NCBI RefSeq assembly: GCF_002020135.1
Contig: NZ_MPZS01000003.1
Span: 186,001 to 250,000, forward strand
Direction of reading: 5' to 3'
From: Thioclava marina
GTDB lineage: Bacteria; Pseudomonadota; Alphaproteobacteria; Rhodobacterales; Rhodobacteraceae
Length of the DNA stretch: 64,000 nucleotides
A model generated the notes under the pieces. It ran no database searches, was not told the origin of the DNA, and was given only the letters and a program-made list of their open reading frames with translations. The position numbers were made by a program, and so were the translations under genes. The stretch's first letter is position 1. Each line of letters begins with the position of its first letter. Below are positions 8,386 to 17,657 of this stretch, piece after piece.

Positions 8386-10830
8386 TCAGGGAGCTTCGCG
8401 CAGCTTCTCGAGCGTCGCGGGGGCGTCGGCCATCTGCGCGGGCAAGCGATCGCCGGCCAGCGCGACCGCCTGCGCCAGTACCCGTGCGGCTTCCTCGCGT
8501 TCCCCGGTCGCCGCCAGCGCCATCGCATAGTGATATTGTGCGAGCGCCACTTCGGGCATCCCGGCCGCCGCCGCCGCGAGCAGTGGCATTGCGGTCTTGT
8601 AATCGCCCCGCCGAAATTCCGCCCAGCCATAGGTGTCCTTGAAGGCGGGTTCGGGGCGCTCGCGGAAGCGTTTGGCGATGCGCGCGGCGCGCTCGAGGCT
8701 CGCCTTGTCGTCTCGATGCTGGCTGAGCAGGCTCGCGAGATTGTTGGCTACGATCAGATCGCCGCTGTCGCGTGCGTAAAGATCCTCGTAAGTGGCGATC
8801 GCCGCGTCGAAATCGCCCGATTTCTCTTCCGAGCGGGCGCGGTAAAGCAAAAGCACCGGATCGGCCTGCGGCGCGGATTTCAGCGCCTGCGCGATTACAT
8901 CGGCCGCCTCTGTCTCCTTGCCCTGCGCGGCCAGCAGCCGGTAGAGCTGGCGCGCGGGGGCGGGATCGGCGGGCGCCTCGGACATGAGTGCGCGCAGCCC
9001 TGCCTCGGCGCTTTGCGGATCGCCGAGCATCGCGGCGAGATTGGCCGAAAGCATCCGCAGCCCGCGATCTTCAGGGCGGCGCGTGAGCTGTTCATCGAGA
9101 TAGGCGCGCGCGGCTCCTGCGCGTCCGGCCCCGATCTGCGCCTGAACCACCGCCGCGACGGCCATATCTCCACCGCCATTGGCTGCGGCCAGCGATTTGA
9201 GCGTCTCGATTGCGTTGTCGGTGCGTCCGCGCCCCATCAGGATCGCCGCGCGGATCGACTGTGCAAGCGCCTCCGTCTCGGGAAGGCCGAGCGCGGCAAG
9301 CTGATCGGCGATCGCATGGGCCTGGGGCCAGTCATTATCCCGAAGCGCGAGATCGGCCTGACGTTGCAGGATGCCCGGCGTGCCGGGATTGCGCTGGGCG
9401 GCCTCGGCAAGCAGGTCGCGTGCGGCCTTGCTCCGATCCTGCGAGAGCAGGAAATCGGCATAGCGGATCGCCTCGGGGGCTGCGTGATTGGCGGCTTCGT
9501 AGGCTTGCGCGAACCGTGCCCGTGCGAGATCGGGGGCGCCTTCGCGCAGATCCGCCTCGGCCATCAGCGTCAGGGTGTCGGGATTGGTCGGGTCCTGTTG
9601 CAGCGCGGTGCGCAGATCGACGATCGCAGCGTCGAAATTGTCCGAGGCGATCGCCCAGCTTGCACGCTGTTGCAGTGCCGGGACATTGAGCGGCGTGGCC
9701 TTCAATTCCGTCTCGATTTCGGCGCGCGCCGCATCCGACTGACCTGCGGCCTCGAGCATGCGCGCATAGGCCACGCGCATCCGTCCGCGCTCCTCGCCCT
9801 CGGGCAGACGGGTCAGAAGCGCCTTCATCCGGGTGAGCGCATCGTCCTTGCGGCCAGCACGAAACGCGAGATCAGCGCGCATCGCGGAGAAGATCGCCTC
9901 GTTGGGTTTGCCCTGCGACTCCGTGATCAGCTTATCGAGTTCGCGCGCGGCGGCGTCAGCGCCACGCGCTCGGGCGAGAAAGCGCACCAGCTCGACATAA
10001 CCCTCTGTCTGGCTTTGCGGGTCGGTGGCGAGCCTGCGCAGGAAACGCGCCGCGCCCTCGGGATCATCGCGCAGCACATACCAGGCGACAAGCGCGGTGC
10101 GTGTCTTGGGATCGTCGGGGAAGAGCGTCTGCATCGTCTCAAGTTGGGCGCCGATCTTGTCGGTTCTGTTCAGTTCACTGAGCAACTCGAGGCGCAGGAC
10201 TTGCAGGCGATATTGCCTGGGTTCGCGGGTCAGTGCGGCATCGAGCGCGTCGAGCGCGCCTTCGCGATCACCTGCCGCGTTGCGCGCATCGATCAGGACG
10301 TGCCAGGCGGTCGGCACATCGGGCGCCTCCTGCGTGAGCCGTTCCGCCGCTTTCGAGATCTCGGCATAGGCGCCACGGTCGGACCGCGCCATCGCCGCAC
10401 GCAGGGACAGCGCCACCGAAACCGCGCGCGCGCCGGGATCGTCAGGCAAGAGCTCGAGCGTGCGGCGCGTCTGGTCGCGCGCGCCGGTCAGGTTGCCCGA
10501 GCGCAGCGACAATTCGGCAAGGATACGGTGAATGTCGGCAAGGTCGGGATATTGCTCGGACAGGCGCAGATACTGGCTATAGGCCTCCTGAAGGCGGCCC
10601 TGTTGAAGCAGGATATCGGCATAAAGCCTGCGCGCTTGCTGATGCGAGCTGTCGTAATCGAAGACATTGCGCAGTTCGACCAGCGCGCGCGGGACGTCGC
10701 CCTGCGCCAGAAGTTCCTCGGCCGAGCGGTAAAACGCCTCAGCCTTCTCCTCCTTGCTCTTGCAGCCCGCAAGGGCGAGGCCTGCGCAAAGCACGAGTGC
10801 TGCGGATCGCACGGAAAAAGGTCGGGACAT
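8386..10830 (-). CDS. prsT: PrsT-type TPR lipoprotein of the exosortase/EPS system
   Basis: An 814-residue TPR-rich protein with a lipoprotein signal: hydrophobic stretch then LALAGC with the lipidated Cys at 23. The rest is a chain of tetratricopeptide repeats (for example ALVELRNVFDYDSSHQQARR and AIVDLRTALQQDPTNPDTL) up to the C-terminus. Such proteins (PEP-CTERM system TPR lipoprotein) accompany exosortase and EPS genes and probably scaffold the envelope secretion complex. I chose ATG 10828-10830 because the signal peptide begins there; an upstream in-frame extension to 11022 would bury it. Divergent from the ATPase gene, upstream of xrtD with a 144-base gap. Confidence 0.86.
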   Translation of the reverse strand: MSRPFSVRSAALVLCAGLALAGCKSKEEKAEAFYRSAEELLAQGDVPRALVELRNVFDYDSSHQQARRLYADILLQQGRLQEAYSQYLRLSEQYPDLADIHRILAELSLRSGNLTGARDQTRRTLELLPDDPGARAVSVALSLRAAMARSDRGAYAEISKAAERLTQEAPDVPTAWHVLIDARNAAGDREGALDALDAALTREPRQYRLQVLRLELLSELNRTDKIGAQLETMQTLFPDDPKTRTALVAWYVLRDDPEGAARFLRRLATDPQSQTEGYVELVRFLARARGADAAARELDKLITESQGKPNEAIFSAMRADLAFRAGRKDDALTRMKALLTRLPEGEERGRMRVAYARMLEAAGQSDAARAEIETELKATPLNVPALQQRASWAIASDNFDAAIVDLRTALQQDPTNPDTLTLMAEADLREGAPDLARARFAQAYEAANHAAPEAIRYADFLLSQDRSKAARDLLAEAAQRNPGTPGILQRQADLALRDNDWPQAHAIADQLAALGLPETEALAQSIRAAILMGRGRTDNAIETLKSLAAANGGGDMAVAAVVQAQIGAGRAGAARAYLDEQLTRRPEDRGLRMLSANLAAMLGDPQSAEAGLRALMSEAPADPAPARQLYRLLAAQGKETEAADVIAQALKSAPQADPVLLLYRARSEEKSGDFDAAIATYEDLYARDSGDLIVANNLASLLSQHRDDKASLERAARIAKRFRERPEPAFKDTYGWAEFRRGDYKTAMPLLAAAAAGMPEVALAQYHYAMALAATGEREEAARVLAQAVALAGDRLPAQMADAPATLEKLREAP

Positions 10831-11062
10831 CTGTTCTGGCCTGCTCGTTGCGCTCTCTCCGGCGCTTTTGGGCACTCTAGCGATTTTGCATGTCCCGATA
10901 AAGCCTTTCGCGCTTTGGCATGGGGCGCCGCGAGGGGAGGGGTGTGAAACTTGCGACAGATGTGCCGCAGCACCGGGTTTTGGGCAGGGGAATGTTGCGA
11001 TTTGCGCAGATTTCCGCTTCACTGCCGGAAATCAGAAAGAGGCCGCAGGCCCGGAAACAGGC

Positions 11063-11959
11063 ATGAACGAGATCTACACCGAATTTTTCGGACTTGCGGA
11101 GCGGCCCTTTTCGCTGCTGCCCGATCCCGATTTCATCTTCTGGTCGCCCGAGCACAAGCACGCGGTGACCATGCTCGAATACGGGTTGTTCTCGCGTGCG
11201 CCGATCACGTTGATCACCGGGGAGGTCGGCGCAGGCAAGACGACATTGCTGCGCTACCTGATGGCCTCGATCTCGGATGACGTGACGATGGCGCTGGTCT
11301 CGAATGCGCGCGGTGGTCGGGAGGACGTGATCCGCTGGATCATGCTCTCGCTTGGTCAGCGGATCGAGCCGGGCGAAGACTACGTGCTCATCTACGACCG
11401 TTTCCAGCAATTCCTGATTTCCGAATATGCCGGGGGGCGGCGCGTGGTGGTGGTGATCGACGAGGCGCAGAATCTCGATGCGGGCGTGCTCGAAGAGCTG
11501 CGCATGATCACCAATATCAATGCCGACAAGGACGAGCTGGTGCAGCTTATCCTGATGGGCCAGCCCGAACTGCGCGACCTGATCTCAAAACCCGAACTGC
11601 GCCAGTTCGCGCAGCGCGTTTCCTCGGGGTTCCATCTTGGACCGATGGCGGCCGATTGCGCGCAGGCCTATGTCGATCATCGCCTCTCGGTCGCCGGGGC
11701 GACGCGGCAGATCTTCACGCCGGAGGCCTCGCAGAAGGTTCATGCCTATTGCGGCGGCATCCCGCGTTTGATGAACCAACTCGCCGATCTTGGCATGGTC
11801 TATGCTTATTCCGCGCGCTCGGAGGAGGTCACCGCCGAGATCATCGACAAGGTGATCGAGGACAATGTCTTCTATCTGCCCGTCGAGAGCCAGCGTCAGC
11901 GAATGCAGGCCGTGACGGGCGGTCGCGAGGATGATCTTGCCGCGCGCGGGAGGACGTGA
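11063..11959 (+). CDS. ExeA/XrtA-associated type AAA ATPase of EPS locus
   Basis: A 298-residue P-loop ATPase with Walker A GEVGAGKTT (53-61) and Walker B VVVVIDEAQ (128-136), followed by GQPELRD and the sensor region. It matches the general-secretion ExeA-like ATPase found beside Wzz and BY-kinase genes in exosortase/EPS loci, where it is thought to help assemble or gate the export machine. The start at 11063 fits the conserved FGLAERPFSLLPDP opening. Its stop TGA (11957-11959) shares its last base with the wzz start, so the two are translationally coupled. Confidence 0.88.
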   Translation: MNEIYTEFFGLAERPFSLLPDPDFIFWSPEHKHAVTMLEYGLFSRAPITLITGEVGAGKTTLLRYLMASISDDVTMALVSNARGGREDVIRWIMLSLGQRIEPGEDYVLIYDRFQQFLISEYAGGRRVVVVIDEAQNLDAGVLEELRMITNINADKDELVQLILMGQPELRDLISKPELRQFAQRVSSGFHLGPMAADCAQAYVDHRLSVAGATRQIFTPEASQKVHAYCGGIPRLMNQLADLGMVYAYSARSEEVTAEIIDKVIEDNVFYLPVESQRQRMQAVTGGREDDLAARGRT

Positions 11960-13467
11960 TGCGCGATCTGCGCTTCTACGCGATGCTCCTGCTGCGCCGT
12001 CTGCACTGGCTGATCCTGCTCACGCTGATCGGGACGATGGCGGGGCTTGTCGTCGCGCGGTTGATCACGCCGATCTATCAGGCGAACGCGCTGTTGGTGG
12101 TCGAGGGAGAGCGCATCCCCGACCAGCTCGCTTCCTCGACGGTGCAAACCGACACCAATGCCAAGTTGCAGGTGATCCGCAAACGGGTGCTCGCCCGTGA
12201 GAACCTTCTCGACATGGCGCGCCGGATGGACCTCTTTCCCGCCCTGCGCACGGCGTCGGGCGCACGCGATGTCGACGCGGTCTTCGAGGCGCTGACGGGG
12301 TCGATCTCGATCGAGATCAGCAAGCAGGCAAAGTCGAAAACCGCGCCTCAGGAAGCGACCTTCATGACCGTGTCCTACATCGCGGGCTCGCCCACGCGGG
12401 CCGCGCAGGTCGCGAATGAACTGGTCACGCGCATCCTCAAGGAAGATGCCGATATCCGAACGAAGGCCGCGCGGGACACACTCGATTTCTTCTCGCGTGA
12501 GGTCGATCGGCTCAATTCCGAGCTTGCGAAATCCTCTGCGACGATCCTCCAGTTCAAGCAGGAAAATTCCACTGCATTGCCCGAGCGCCTTCCGCTGCTG
12601 CGCGACCAGCTTGCGGCACTCCAGCTTTCCACGCCACAACTGGCCGACCAGATCAGGGAGGTCGAGGACCAGAAGGATCGGCTTGTCCGCCGCCGGGAAG
12701 TCTCGGGCGAGACGGTCGTTCTCGATGCGATCTACCCACCGGCGCAACGCGATCTGGCCCGGCTGGAGGCGCAACGCGACGCGCTTCGCCAGGTGCTGCC
12801 CCCGGACGACCCGCGCATCGCGGCGCTCGGGGCGCAGATCATGGAGCAGGACGCCGGCGCCACAGAACCGCTCGCAAAACCTGCCTCTGCTTTCGAGGAA
12901 CGCCTGCGCGCGCTCGAAAACGATCTCTTCACCGCACGCGCGCGTCAGGAAGCGGCCGAAGTGCAGATGGAACAACTCCAGGCCGATATCGCCAAGGTGC
13001 CAGCCAATGCGGCCGCGCTCGAAGCGTTGCAGCGCGATTACGCAAACCTGCTCGACCAGTACGATCGCGCGACAAGGGCCCGCGCGGTCGCCGAGACCGG
13101 CGACACGATCGAGTCTCTGGCGAAAGGCGAGAAGCTGACCGTGATCGATCAGGCGGTGGCTCCCAACGAACCGGTCAAACCTAACCGCAAGACGATCGCC
13201 GTCGCGGGGTTCGGGGCGGGGTTCGTGCTGGGGCTTCTGGTGATCATCGGGCGTGAGCTGCTCAACCCCGGCATTCGCCGCCCCGAGGATCTGCAGCGCC
13301 AGTTGGGCATCAGCGCCTTTGCGACCTTGCCCTATATCGCGACGCCTGCCGATCTCGCGCGGCGTCGGCGTCAATTCGTGATCTCCTCCGTGATGGTGTT
13401 GGGTGCGCTGATCGCGGTGCTTGCGCTTGTCGGGCTGCTCTACATGCCGCTCGACCGGATCTTCTGA
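11959..13467 (+). CDS. Wzz-type polysaccharide chain-length/co-polymerase protein
   Basis: A 502-residue inner-membrane protein. It has an N-terminal transmembrane helix (about 17-38), a long periplasmic part with coiled-coil stretches (about 165-210 and 300-375), a PNEPVKPNRKTI motif before the second helix (about 400-425), and an extra C-terminal helix near 465-490. Wzz/GumC proteins set EPS chain length and link periplasm to the export channel. ATG 11959 follows GGGAGG; a GTG three bases earlier is also possible. It sits between the ATPase and the BY-kinase, which supply its cytoplasmic partners. No outer-membrane Wza gene is in the window. Confidence 0.9.
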   Translation: MRDLRFYAMLLLRRLHWLILLTLIGTMAGLVVARLITPIYQANALLVVEGERIPDQLASSTVQTDTNAKLQVIRKRVLARENLLDMARRMDLFPALRTASGARDVDAVFEALTGSISIEISKQAKSKTAPQEATFMTVSYIAGSPTRAAQVANELVTRILKEDADIRTKAARDTLDFFSREVDRLNSELAKSSATILQFKQENSTALPERLPLLRDQLAALQLSTPQLADQIREVEDQKDRLVRRREVSGETVVLDAIYPPAQRDLARLEAQRDALRQVLPPDDPRIAALGAQIMEQDAGATEPLAKPASAFEERLRALENDLFTARARQEAAEVQMEQLQADIAKVPANAAALEALQRDYANLLDQYDRATRARAVAETGDTIESLAKGEKLTVIDQAVAPNEPVKPNRKTIAVAGFGAGFVLGLLVIIGRELLNPGIRRPEDLQRQLGISAFATLPYIATPADLARRRRQFVISSVMVLGALIAVLALVGLLYMPLDRIF

Positions 13468-13483
13468 GGGGGGAGGGGCAGCG

Positions 13484-14347
13484 ATGGCCGAGAGAATTCG
13501 GGATGCGATTGCCAAGGCCCGGGCGGCTAGGATGGGACAAGGCGGAGCCGATCGCCGCGCGCTCGGCGCGGCGCCCCAAACACTGACATTGCGCGCGGGG
13601 CCCGCCGGGGCGGCATGGTCCGCGCTGTCGCCACTCGAGCCGAGCCCGGTCGGTCTGCGTACCAACCGAGTCGTCGCGCGCGAGGGTGGAGCCGAGTCTG
13701 CCCCCTTCGACATGCTGCGCACCAAAATCCTGCAGCAGATGCGCTCGAACGGCTGGACGCGCCTTGCGATCACCTCGCCTTCGGCGGGCTGCGGTAAATC
13801 CACCATCGCGCTCAACCTCGCATTCAGCCTCGCACGTCAGGAAGAGATCTACCCGATCCTGCTCGAGGCCGATCTGCGCCGCCCCTCGCTGGCAAAGCTG
13901 CTCGATATCGAAGCGGGTCCGCAGGTTTCCGAAGTCTTCGCGGGACGTGCCGAATTTTCCGATTACGCTCTGCGGGTGGGGCCGAACCTCGCGCTCGGGC
14001 TCAATACCAAGCCCGTCGATCACCCCGCCGAGTTGATCCAGTCGAGAACCTCCGGCGAGGCCCTCAAGCGCATCGAGGCGATCTACCAGCCTGATCTGAT
14101 CATCTTCGACACCGCCCCGGTTCTCGTCAGCGACGACACGCTGGCGCTTGCGGCCTATGTCGATTGCGTCCTGATCGTCGCTGCGACCGAAGAGACGACG
14201 ATCAAGGAAATCGACATCTGCGAGCGCGAACTGGCCGAACGCACCAACGTGATGGGCGTCGTCGTCAACAAGTTCCGCTTTTCGGGCCCCGAATACGGGT
14301 ATGGCTACGGGTATGGCTATGGCTATGGCGAGGAGAACGCGGGCTGA
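13484..14347 (+). CDS. BY-kinase (CpsD/Wzc-type tyrosine autokinase)
   Basis: A 287-residue cytoplasmic tyrosine kinase of the separate-polypeptide type. It has Walker A SPSAGCGKST (98-107), the BY-kinase Walker A' ILLEADLRRP, and Walker B IIFDTAPVL. The last residues form a tail of alternating Tyr and Gly (YGYGYGYGYGYG, six Tyr) before EENAG; this is the tyrosine cluster that BY-kinases trans-phosphorylate to control chain length. It starts 16 bases after the Wzz stop behind a GGGGAGGGGC Shine-Dalgarno, and its kinase activity should depend on the Wzz cytoplasmic C-terminus. Confidence 0.9.
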   Translation: MAERIRDAIAKARAARMGQGGADRRALGAAPQTLTLRAGPAGAAWSALSPLEPSPVGLRTNRVVAREGGAESAPFDMLRTKILQQMRSNGWTRLAITSPSAGCGKSTIALNLAFSLARQEEIYPILLEADLRRPSLAKLLDIEAGPQVSEVFAGRAEFSDYALRVGPNLALGLNTKPVDHPAELIQSRTSGEALKRIEAIYQPDLIIFDTAPVLVSDDTLALAAYVDCVLIVAATEETTIKEIDICERELAERTNVMGVVVNKFRFSGPEYGYGYGYGYGYGEENAG

Positions 14348-14483
14348 GCGCCCCTTTGCCTTCCGTCATGCCCGTGCCATATAGCCTCGATAAGGCGACC
14401 CCGGCCGGTCCCGGCTGCGCTGTGACCCATGGCCGTGACGGTTGTTCCGCCCCATGCGCCAAACCCAGATCCGAAAGGCCGAC

Positions 14484-15362
14484 ATGACCCGCATCATCCA
14501 ATCGCTCGCCGAGATTTCGAAACCCTATGACGTGCTGTTCTGCGATCTCTGGGGTTGCCTGCACAATGGCGTGGCGCCTTTTCCCGAGGCTGTCGCGGCT
14601 CTTCAGGGCTTTCGCGAGCAAGGCGGCAAAGTGGTTCTTCTGACCAATGCGCCGCGCCCGGCGAAATTCGTGATCGCAGCGCTCGACCGGATGGGCTGTC
14701 CGCGCGATGCCTACGATCTCGTCGTCTCTTCGGGCGATGCCGCGCAGGATGCGATGTTCGCGGGAGCGGTGGGCAAGAAGGTCTGGCATCTCGGCCCCGA
14801 CAAGGACAACGGCTTCTTTACCGAGGTTCCCGAGGAATGGCAGGGTCAGGCCGAGATCACCCGCGTCGATTTCGACGAGGCCGACGGGATCGTCTGCACC
14901 GGCCCCTTCGACGAGGAAACTGAAGTGCCCGAGGATTACCGGCCGAAATTCCTGCTCGCGAAGACGCGCGAGCTACCGATGCTTTGCGCCAATCCCGATA
15001 TCGTCGTCGATATGGGCGACAAGCGGATCTACTGTGCGGGCGCGCTCGCCGCGCTTTATGAGGAAATGGGGGGCGAGGCGATGTATTTCGGCAAGCCCCA
15101 TCCGCCGATCTACGATCTCGCGCGGCGCAAGCTGGCGCGGCTCGGCGGCGTTGATGACGCGCGCATTCTCGCGGTGGGGGACGGGATCAATACCGATGTG
15201 CCGGGCGCCGCAGGAGAAGGGATCGATTGCCTCTTCGTCACCGGTGGTCTGGCGCATGACCAGTTCGGCCCCGATCGCGAGAATCCCGACCCGGAGCTGC
15301 TGCGCGGCTGGCTCGGCGCGCGCCAACAGGACCCGCTCTATACGATCGGGACCCTGCGCTAG
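14484..15362 (+). CDS. HAD-superfamily hydrolase, TIGR01459 type
   Basis: A 292-residue class IIA HAD phosphatase. Motif I is FCDLWGCLHNG (nucleophile Asp near 20), motif II LLTNAPRP, motif III/lid with YFGKPHPPIYD, and motif IV AVGDGINTDVPGA. These match the alphaproteobacterial subgroup TIGR01459, whose substrate is unknown; NagD-like sugar or nucleotide phosphates are likely. The ATG at 14484 is preferred over the in-frame 14442 by conservation. It begins 136 bases after the kinase gene and may be its own unit. Confidence 0.86.
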   Translation: MTRIIQSLAEISKPYDVLFCDLWGCLHNGVAPFPEAVAALQGFREQGGKVVLLTNAPRPAKFVIAALDRMGCPRDAYDLVVSSGDAAQDAMFAGAVGKKVWHLGPDKDNGFFTEVPEEWQGQAEITRVDFDEADGIVCTGPFDEETEVPEDYRPKFLLAKTRELPMLCANPDIVVDMGDKRIYCAGALAALYEEMGGEAMYFGKPHPPIYDLARRKLARLGGVDDARILAVGDGINTDVPGAAGEGIDCLFVTGGLAHDQFGPDRENPDPELLRGWLGARQQDPLYTIGTLR

Positions 15363-15491
15363 CCTAAAGGTCTAAGGGCAACTTTGTTGCGCCTCTGATC
15401 TCATTCGGGTAAAAAAGTTGCGCAGGCATCTTGCCTGCGCGCTTCTGCATATGCTATGCCGCAGCGCAACATGAACTTCCGGCAGGGACTT

Positions 15492-15941
15492 ATGGATATG
15501 CTCGACAACATGCCCCGCGGCACGATCTGCATCGAAGATCTGGAAATCGGGATGGTTCGCTATCTGCGCAAGCAGATCACCGACCGTGATATCGAGATGT
15601 TCGCCGAGGTATCGACGGACCATAACCCCGTGCACCTGGATGACGATTACGCACGGGACACGATCTTCGAGGGTCGAATCGCCCACGGGATGCTGACCGC
15701 TGGCCTGATCTCGGCGGTTATCGGTGAGCAACTGCCCGGTCACGGCACCGTCTATCTGGGTCAGTCGCTCAAGTTCATGGCGCCCGTGCGCCCCGGCGAC
15801 GTGGTCTATGCCGAGGTGAAGGTGATCGCGATCGACCATTCGCGCCGCCGTGTCACGCTTGAAACCCATTGCGCGGTGGGCGATACGGTTGTCGTGAAGG
15901 GCGAGGCGCTGGTTCTGGCACCCTCGCGGAAATTCGACTGA
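15492..15941 (+). CDS. MaoC-family (R)-specific enoyl-CoA hydratase-like protein
   Basis: A 149-residue hot-dog-fold protein. The MaoC hydratase motif with its catalytic Asp and His is seen as STDHNPVHLDDDYA, followed by the GRIAHGML block. Such enzymes hydrate 2-enoyl-CoA to (R)-3-hydroxyacyl-CoA for polyhydroxyalkanoate or fatty-acid metabolism; the acyl chain preferred here is unknown. ATG 15492 has AGGGAC just upstream; ATGs at 15456, 15498 or 15510 are alternatives. The region before it (15363-15491) holds a GCGCAGGC/GCCTGCGC hairpin near 15421-15441. Confidence 0.82.
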   Translation: MDMLDNMPRGTICIEDLEIGMVRYLRKQITDRDIEMFAEVSTDHNPVHLDDDYARDTIFEGRIAHGMLTAGLISAVIGEQLPGHGTVYLGQSLKFMAPVRPGDVVYAEVKVIAIDHSRRRVTLETHCAVGDTVVVKGEALVLAPSRKFD

Positions 15942-15970
15942 CCCGGCGGACCCCGCCGGAGGGCGGGGTG

Positions 15971-16906
15971 ATGAAACGCGTAACCTCCTGGACATCGCTT
16001 GATAATGCGGCCCGTGGCGCCTCTGTCGCCATGGGCAATTTCGATGGGATCCATCTTGGCCACCAGTCGGTGATCGATCAGGCGCGCGGTCGTGACGCGC
16101 CGCTCGGCGTCATCACCTTCGAGCCTCACCCGCGCGAGTTCTTCGCTGCCCGTGCGGGAAAGATCTTGCCGCCCTTTCGCCTGATGAGCCCCGAGTCGCG
16201 CGCCAACCGGCTCGCCAAGCTCGGCGTCGATGTTCTTTACGAACTGCCCTTCAACGAGACGCTCGCCGACATGTCCGCCGAGGCTTTTGCCCGCGAGGTT
16301 CTGGCCGAGGGGCTGGGCGTTACGCATGTCGCGGTAGGGGATGATTTCCGTTTCGGAAAGGGCCGTGAAGGCGACACCGAAATGCTTGTCGAGCTTGGCC
16401 GCAAATACGGTTTCGAGGTCACGATCGCGCCGCTTCTGCATGTCGAGGGGGTCGAGGCCTCTTCCACGGCCATTCGCACCGCGCTGGCCGAGGGACGTCC
16501 CGAGGACGCCGCGAAGATGCTGGGCCACTTGCACCGCATCGACGGCGCCGTTTTGCATGGCGACAAACGCGGGCGCGACCTTGGTTATCCCACTGCGAAC
16601 ATGTCGGTGGCGGGGCTGCATCTGCCGAAACTCGGCGTCTATGCGGTGAAAATCGACGTGCTGACCGGCAAGCATCAGGGAAATTACCTTGGTGCCGCGA
16701 GCCTCGGCGTGCGCCCGATGTTCGGCGAGAACACCCCCAATCTCGAAACCTTCATCTTCGATTTCAAGGGCGATCTCTACGGCGAGCATGTCTCGGTCGC
16801 TCTGGTCGAATATCTCCGGCCCGAGATGAAGTTCGACGGGCTCGACGCGCTGGTGGCCCAGATGGACGCAGATTGCGCGAAGGCGCGGGAGATTCTGGCG
16901 GAGTAG
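15971..16906 (+). CDS. ribF: Bifunctional riboflavin kinase / FAD synthetase
   Basis: A 311-residue cytoplasmic enzyme making FMN from riboflavin and then FAD. The N-terminal nucleotidyltransferase domain shows GNFDGIHLGHQSVI (22-35), FEPHPREFF and VEASSTAIR; the C-terminal riboflavin kinase domain shows HGDKRGRDLGYPTANM and the RPMFGENTPNLETFIFDF region. The length fits the family. ATG 15971 follows GGAGGGCGGGG. No FMN riboswitch is apparent upstream, since the MaoC gene ends only 29 bases before. Confidence 0.95.
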   Translation: MKRVTSWTSLDNAARGASVAMGNFDGIHLGHQSVIDQARGRDAPLGVITFEPHPREFFAARAGKILPPFRLMSPESRANRLAKLGVDVLYELPFNETLADMSAEAFAREVLAEGLGVTHVAVGDDFRFGKGREGDTEMLVELGRKYGFEVTIAPLLHVEGVEASSTAIRTALAEGRPEDAAKMLGHLHRIDGAVLHGDKRGRDLGYPTANMSVAGLHLPKLGVYAVKIDVLTGKHQGNYLGAASLGVRPMFGENTPNLETFIFDFKGDLYGEHVSVALVEYLRPEMKFDGLDALVAQMDADCAKAREILAE

Positions 16907-17207
16907 GCGATCGAGGGCGGCGCCCGACCTCGGGTGGGCGCTTTGTGCCGCTCGTGGCTGGGCGCTTTTATCTCAAAAGCCCGCAGGTAGCTTGAACGCG
17001 CGCGCCATCGCCAATGCGCCCTCCCGGGGGGAATGAGGAGGGACCGTCGCGCCAGTGGCGCGGCGTAAGCACGACGAATGGGCGCGGCCCGGGGCTCGTC
17101 GCCCCGCGCCAGTTCTCTTTCCCCCCGCCATTCCCAAACCACAGATCCGGTAACGATCCGCCGATCCCCCCTTTCCATTTCCCCGCCGCTGCCCCATTTT
17201 CCGCGCC
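16907..17207. other. Gene-free 301-base stretch after ribF
   Basis: No ORF here looks real. It starts with a weak hairpin (GCGCCC/GGGCGC, 16920-16941, then TTTG) that could terminate ribF, followed by a second GGGCGCTTTTATC copy near 16964-16976. The rest is GC-rich without a recognisable site. It must contain the promoter of the UPF0260 gene. Confidence 0.45.
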
Positions 17208-17657
17208 ATGACCAAACTGCGCCCCGAATTCTGGAAGCTGCCGCTGAAAAAGCTCACCGCCCCCGAATGGGAGGCGCTGTGCGACGGCTGTGGCAAATGC
17301 TGCCTGAACAAGCTCGAATACGAGGATACGGGCGAGGTGGTCTTCACCCGCGTCGCCTGCCGGCTTCTCGATGGCGAGACCTGCCGCTGCACGCAATACG
17401 ACATTCGCCACCAGTTCGTCCCCGAATGCGTGACGCTGACCCCGAAGACGATCAACAAGATCGCCTACTGGATGCCCGCGACCTGCGCCTATCGGCTGCG
17501 CTTCGAAGGCGAGCCGCTGCCCGAGTGGCACTACCTGATTTCGGGCTCGCGCGAGACCGTCCACGAGGCGGGCGAGAGCGTGCGCGGCTGGACCGTGCCC
17601 GAATTCGAGGTGCCCGAGGACGAATGGGACCAATACACGATCGAGGACCTCTCATGA
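17208..17657 (+). CDS. UPF0260 / YcgN-like cysteine-cluster protein
   Basis: A 149-residue protein of the UPF0260 (YcgN, YkgJ-type zinc/iron chelating) family. It contains the characteristic cysteine set: CDGCGKCC, then VACRLLDGETCRCTQY, ECVTLTP and ATCAYRL. The family probably binds a metal or Fe-S cluster; its job is unknown. The full length and the start at 17208 (TKLRPEFWK) fit homologues. Its stop overlaps the start of the threonine aldolase gene in an ATGA arrangement, so the two are translationally coupled. Confidence 0.9.
   Translation: MTKLRPEFWKLPLKKLTAPEWEALCDGCGKCCLNKLEYEDTGEVVFTRVACRLLDGETCRCTQYDIRHQFVPECVTLTPKTINKIAYWMPATCAYRLRFEGEPLPEWHYLISGSRETVHEAGESVRGWTVPEFEVPEDEWDQYTIEDLS

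Noticed and set aside
8530-10947. 805-residue open frame on the + strand opposite the TPR lipoprotein
   Set aside because: Mirror of a GC-rich gene on the other strand; full of His/Arg/Gly without any domain. The reverse-strand product has a lipobox and TPR repeats.
11896-13815. 639-residue open frame opposite wzz and the kinase gene
   Set aside because: Overlaps three genes with clear motifs; no domain or ribosome site of its own.
14290-14340. GGGTATGGCTACGG-type tandem DNA repeat as a mobile or CRISPR-like element
   Set aside because: It is the in-frame coding sequence of the kinase's Tyr-Gly tail.
15942-15970. FMN riboswitch before ribF
   Set aside because: Only 29 bases separate the MaoC stop from the ribF start; there is no space for the element.
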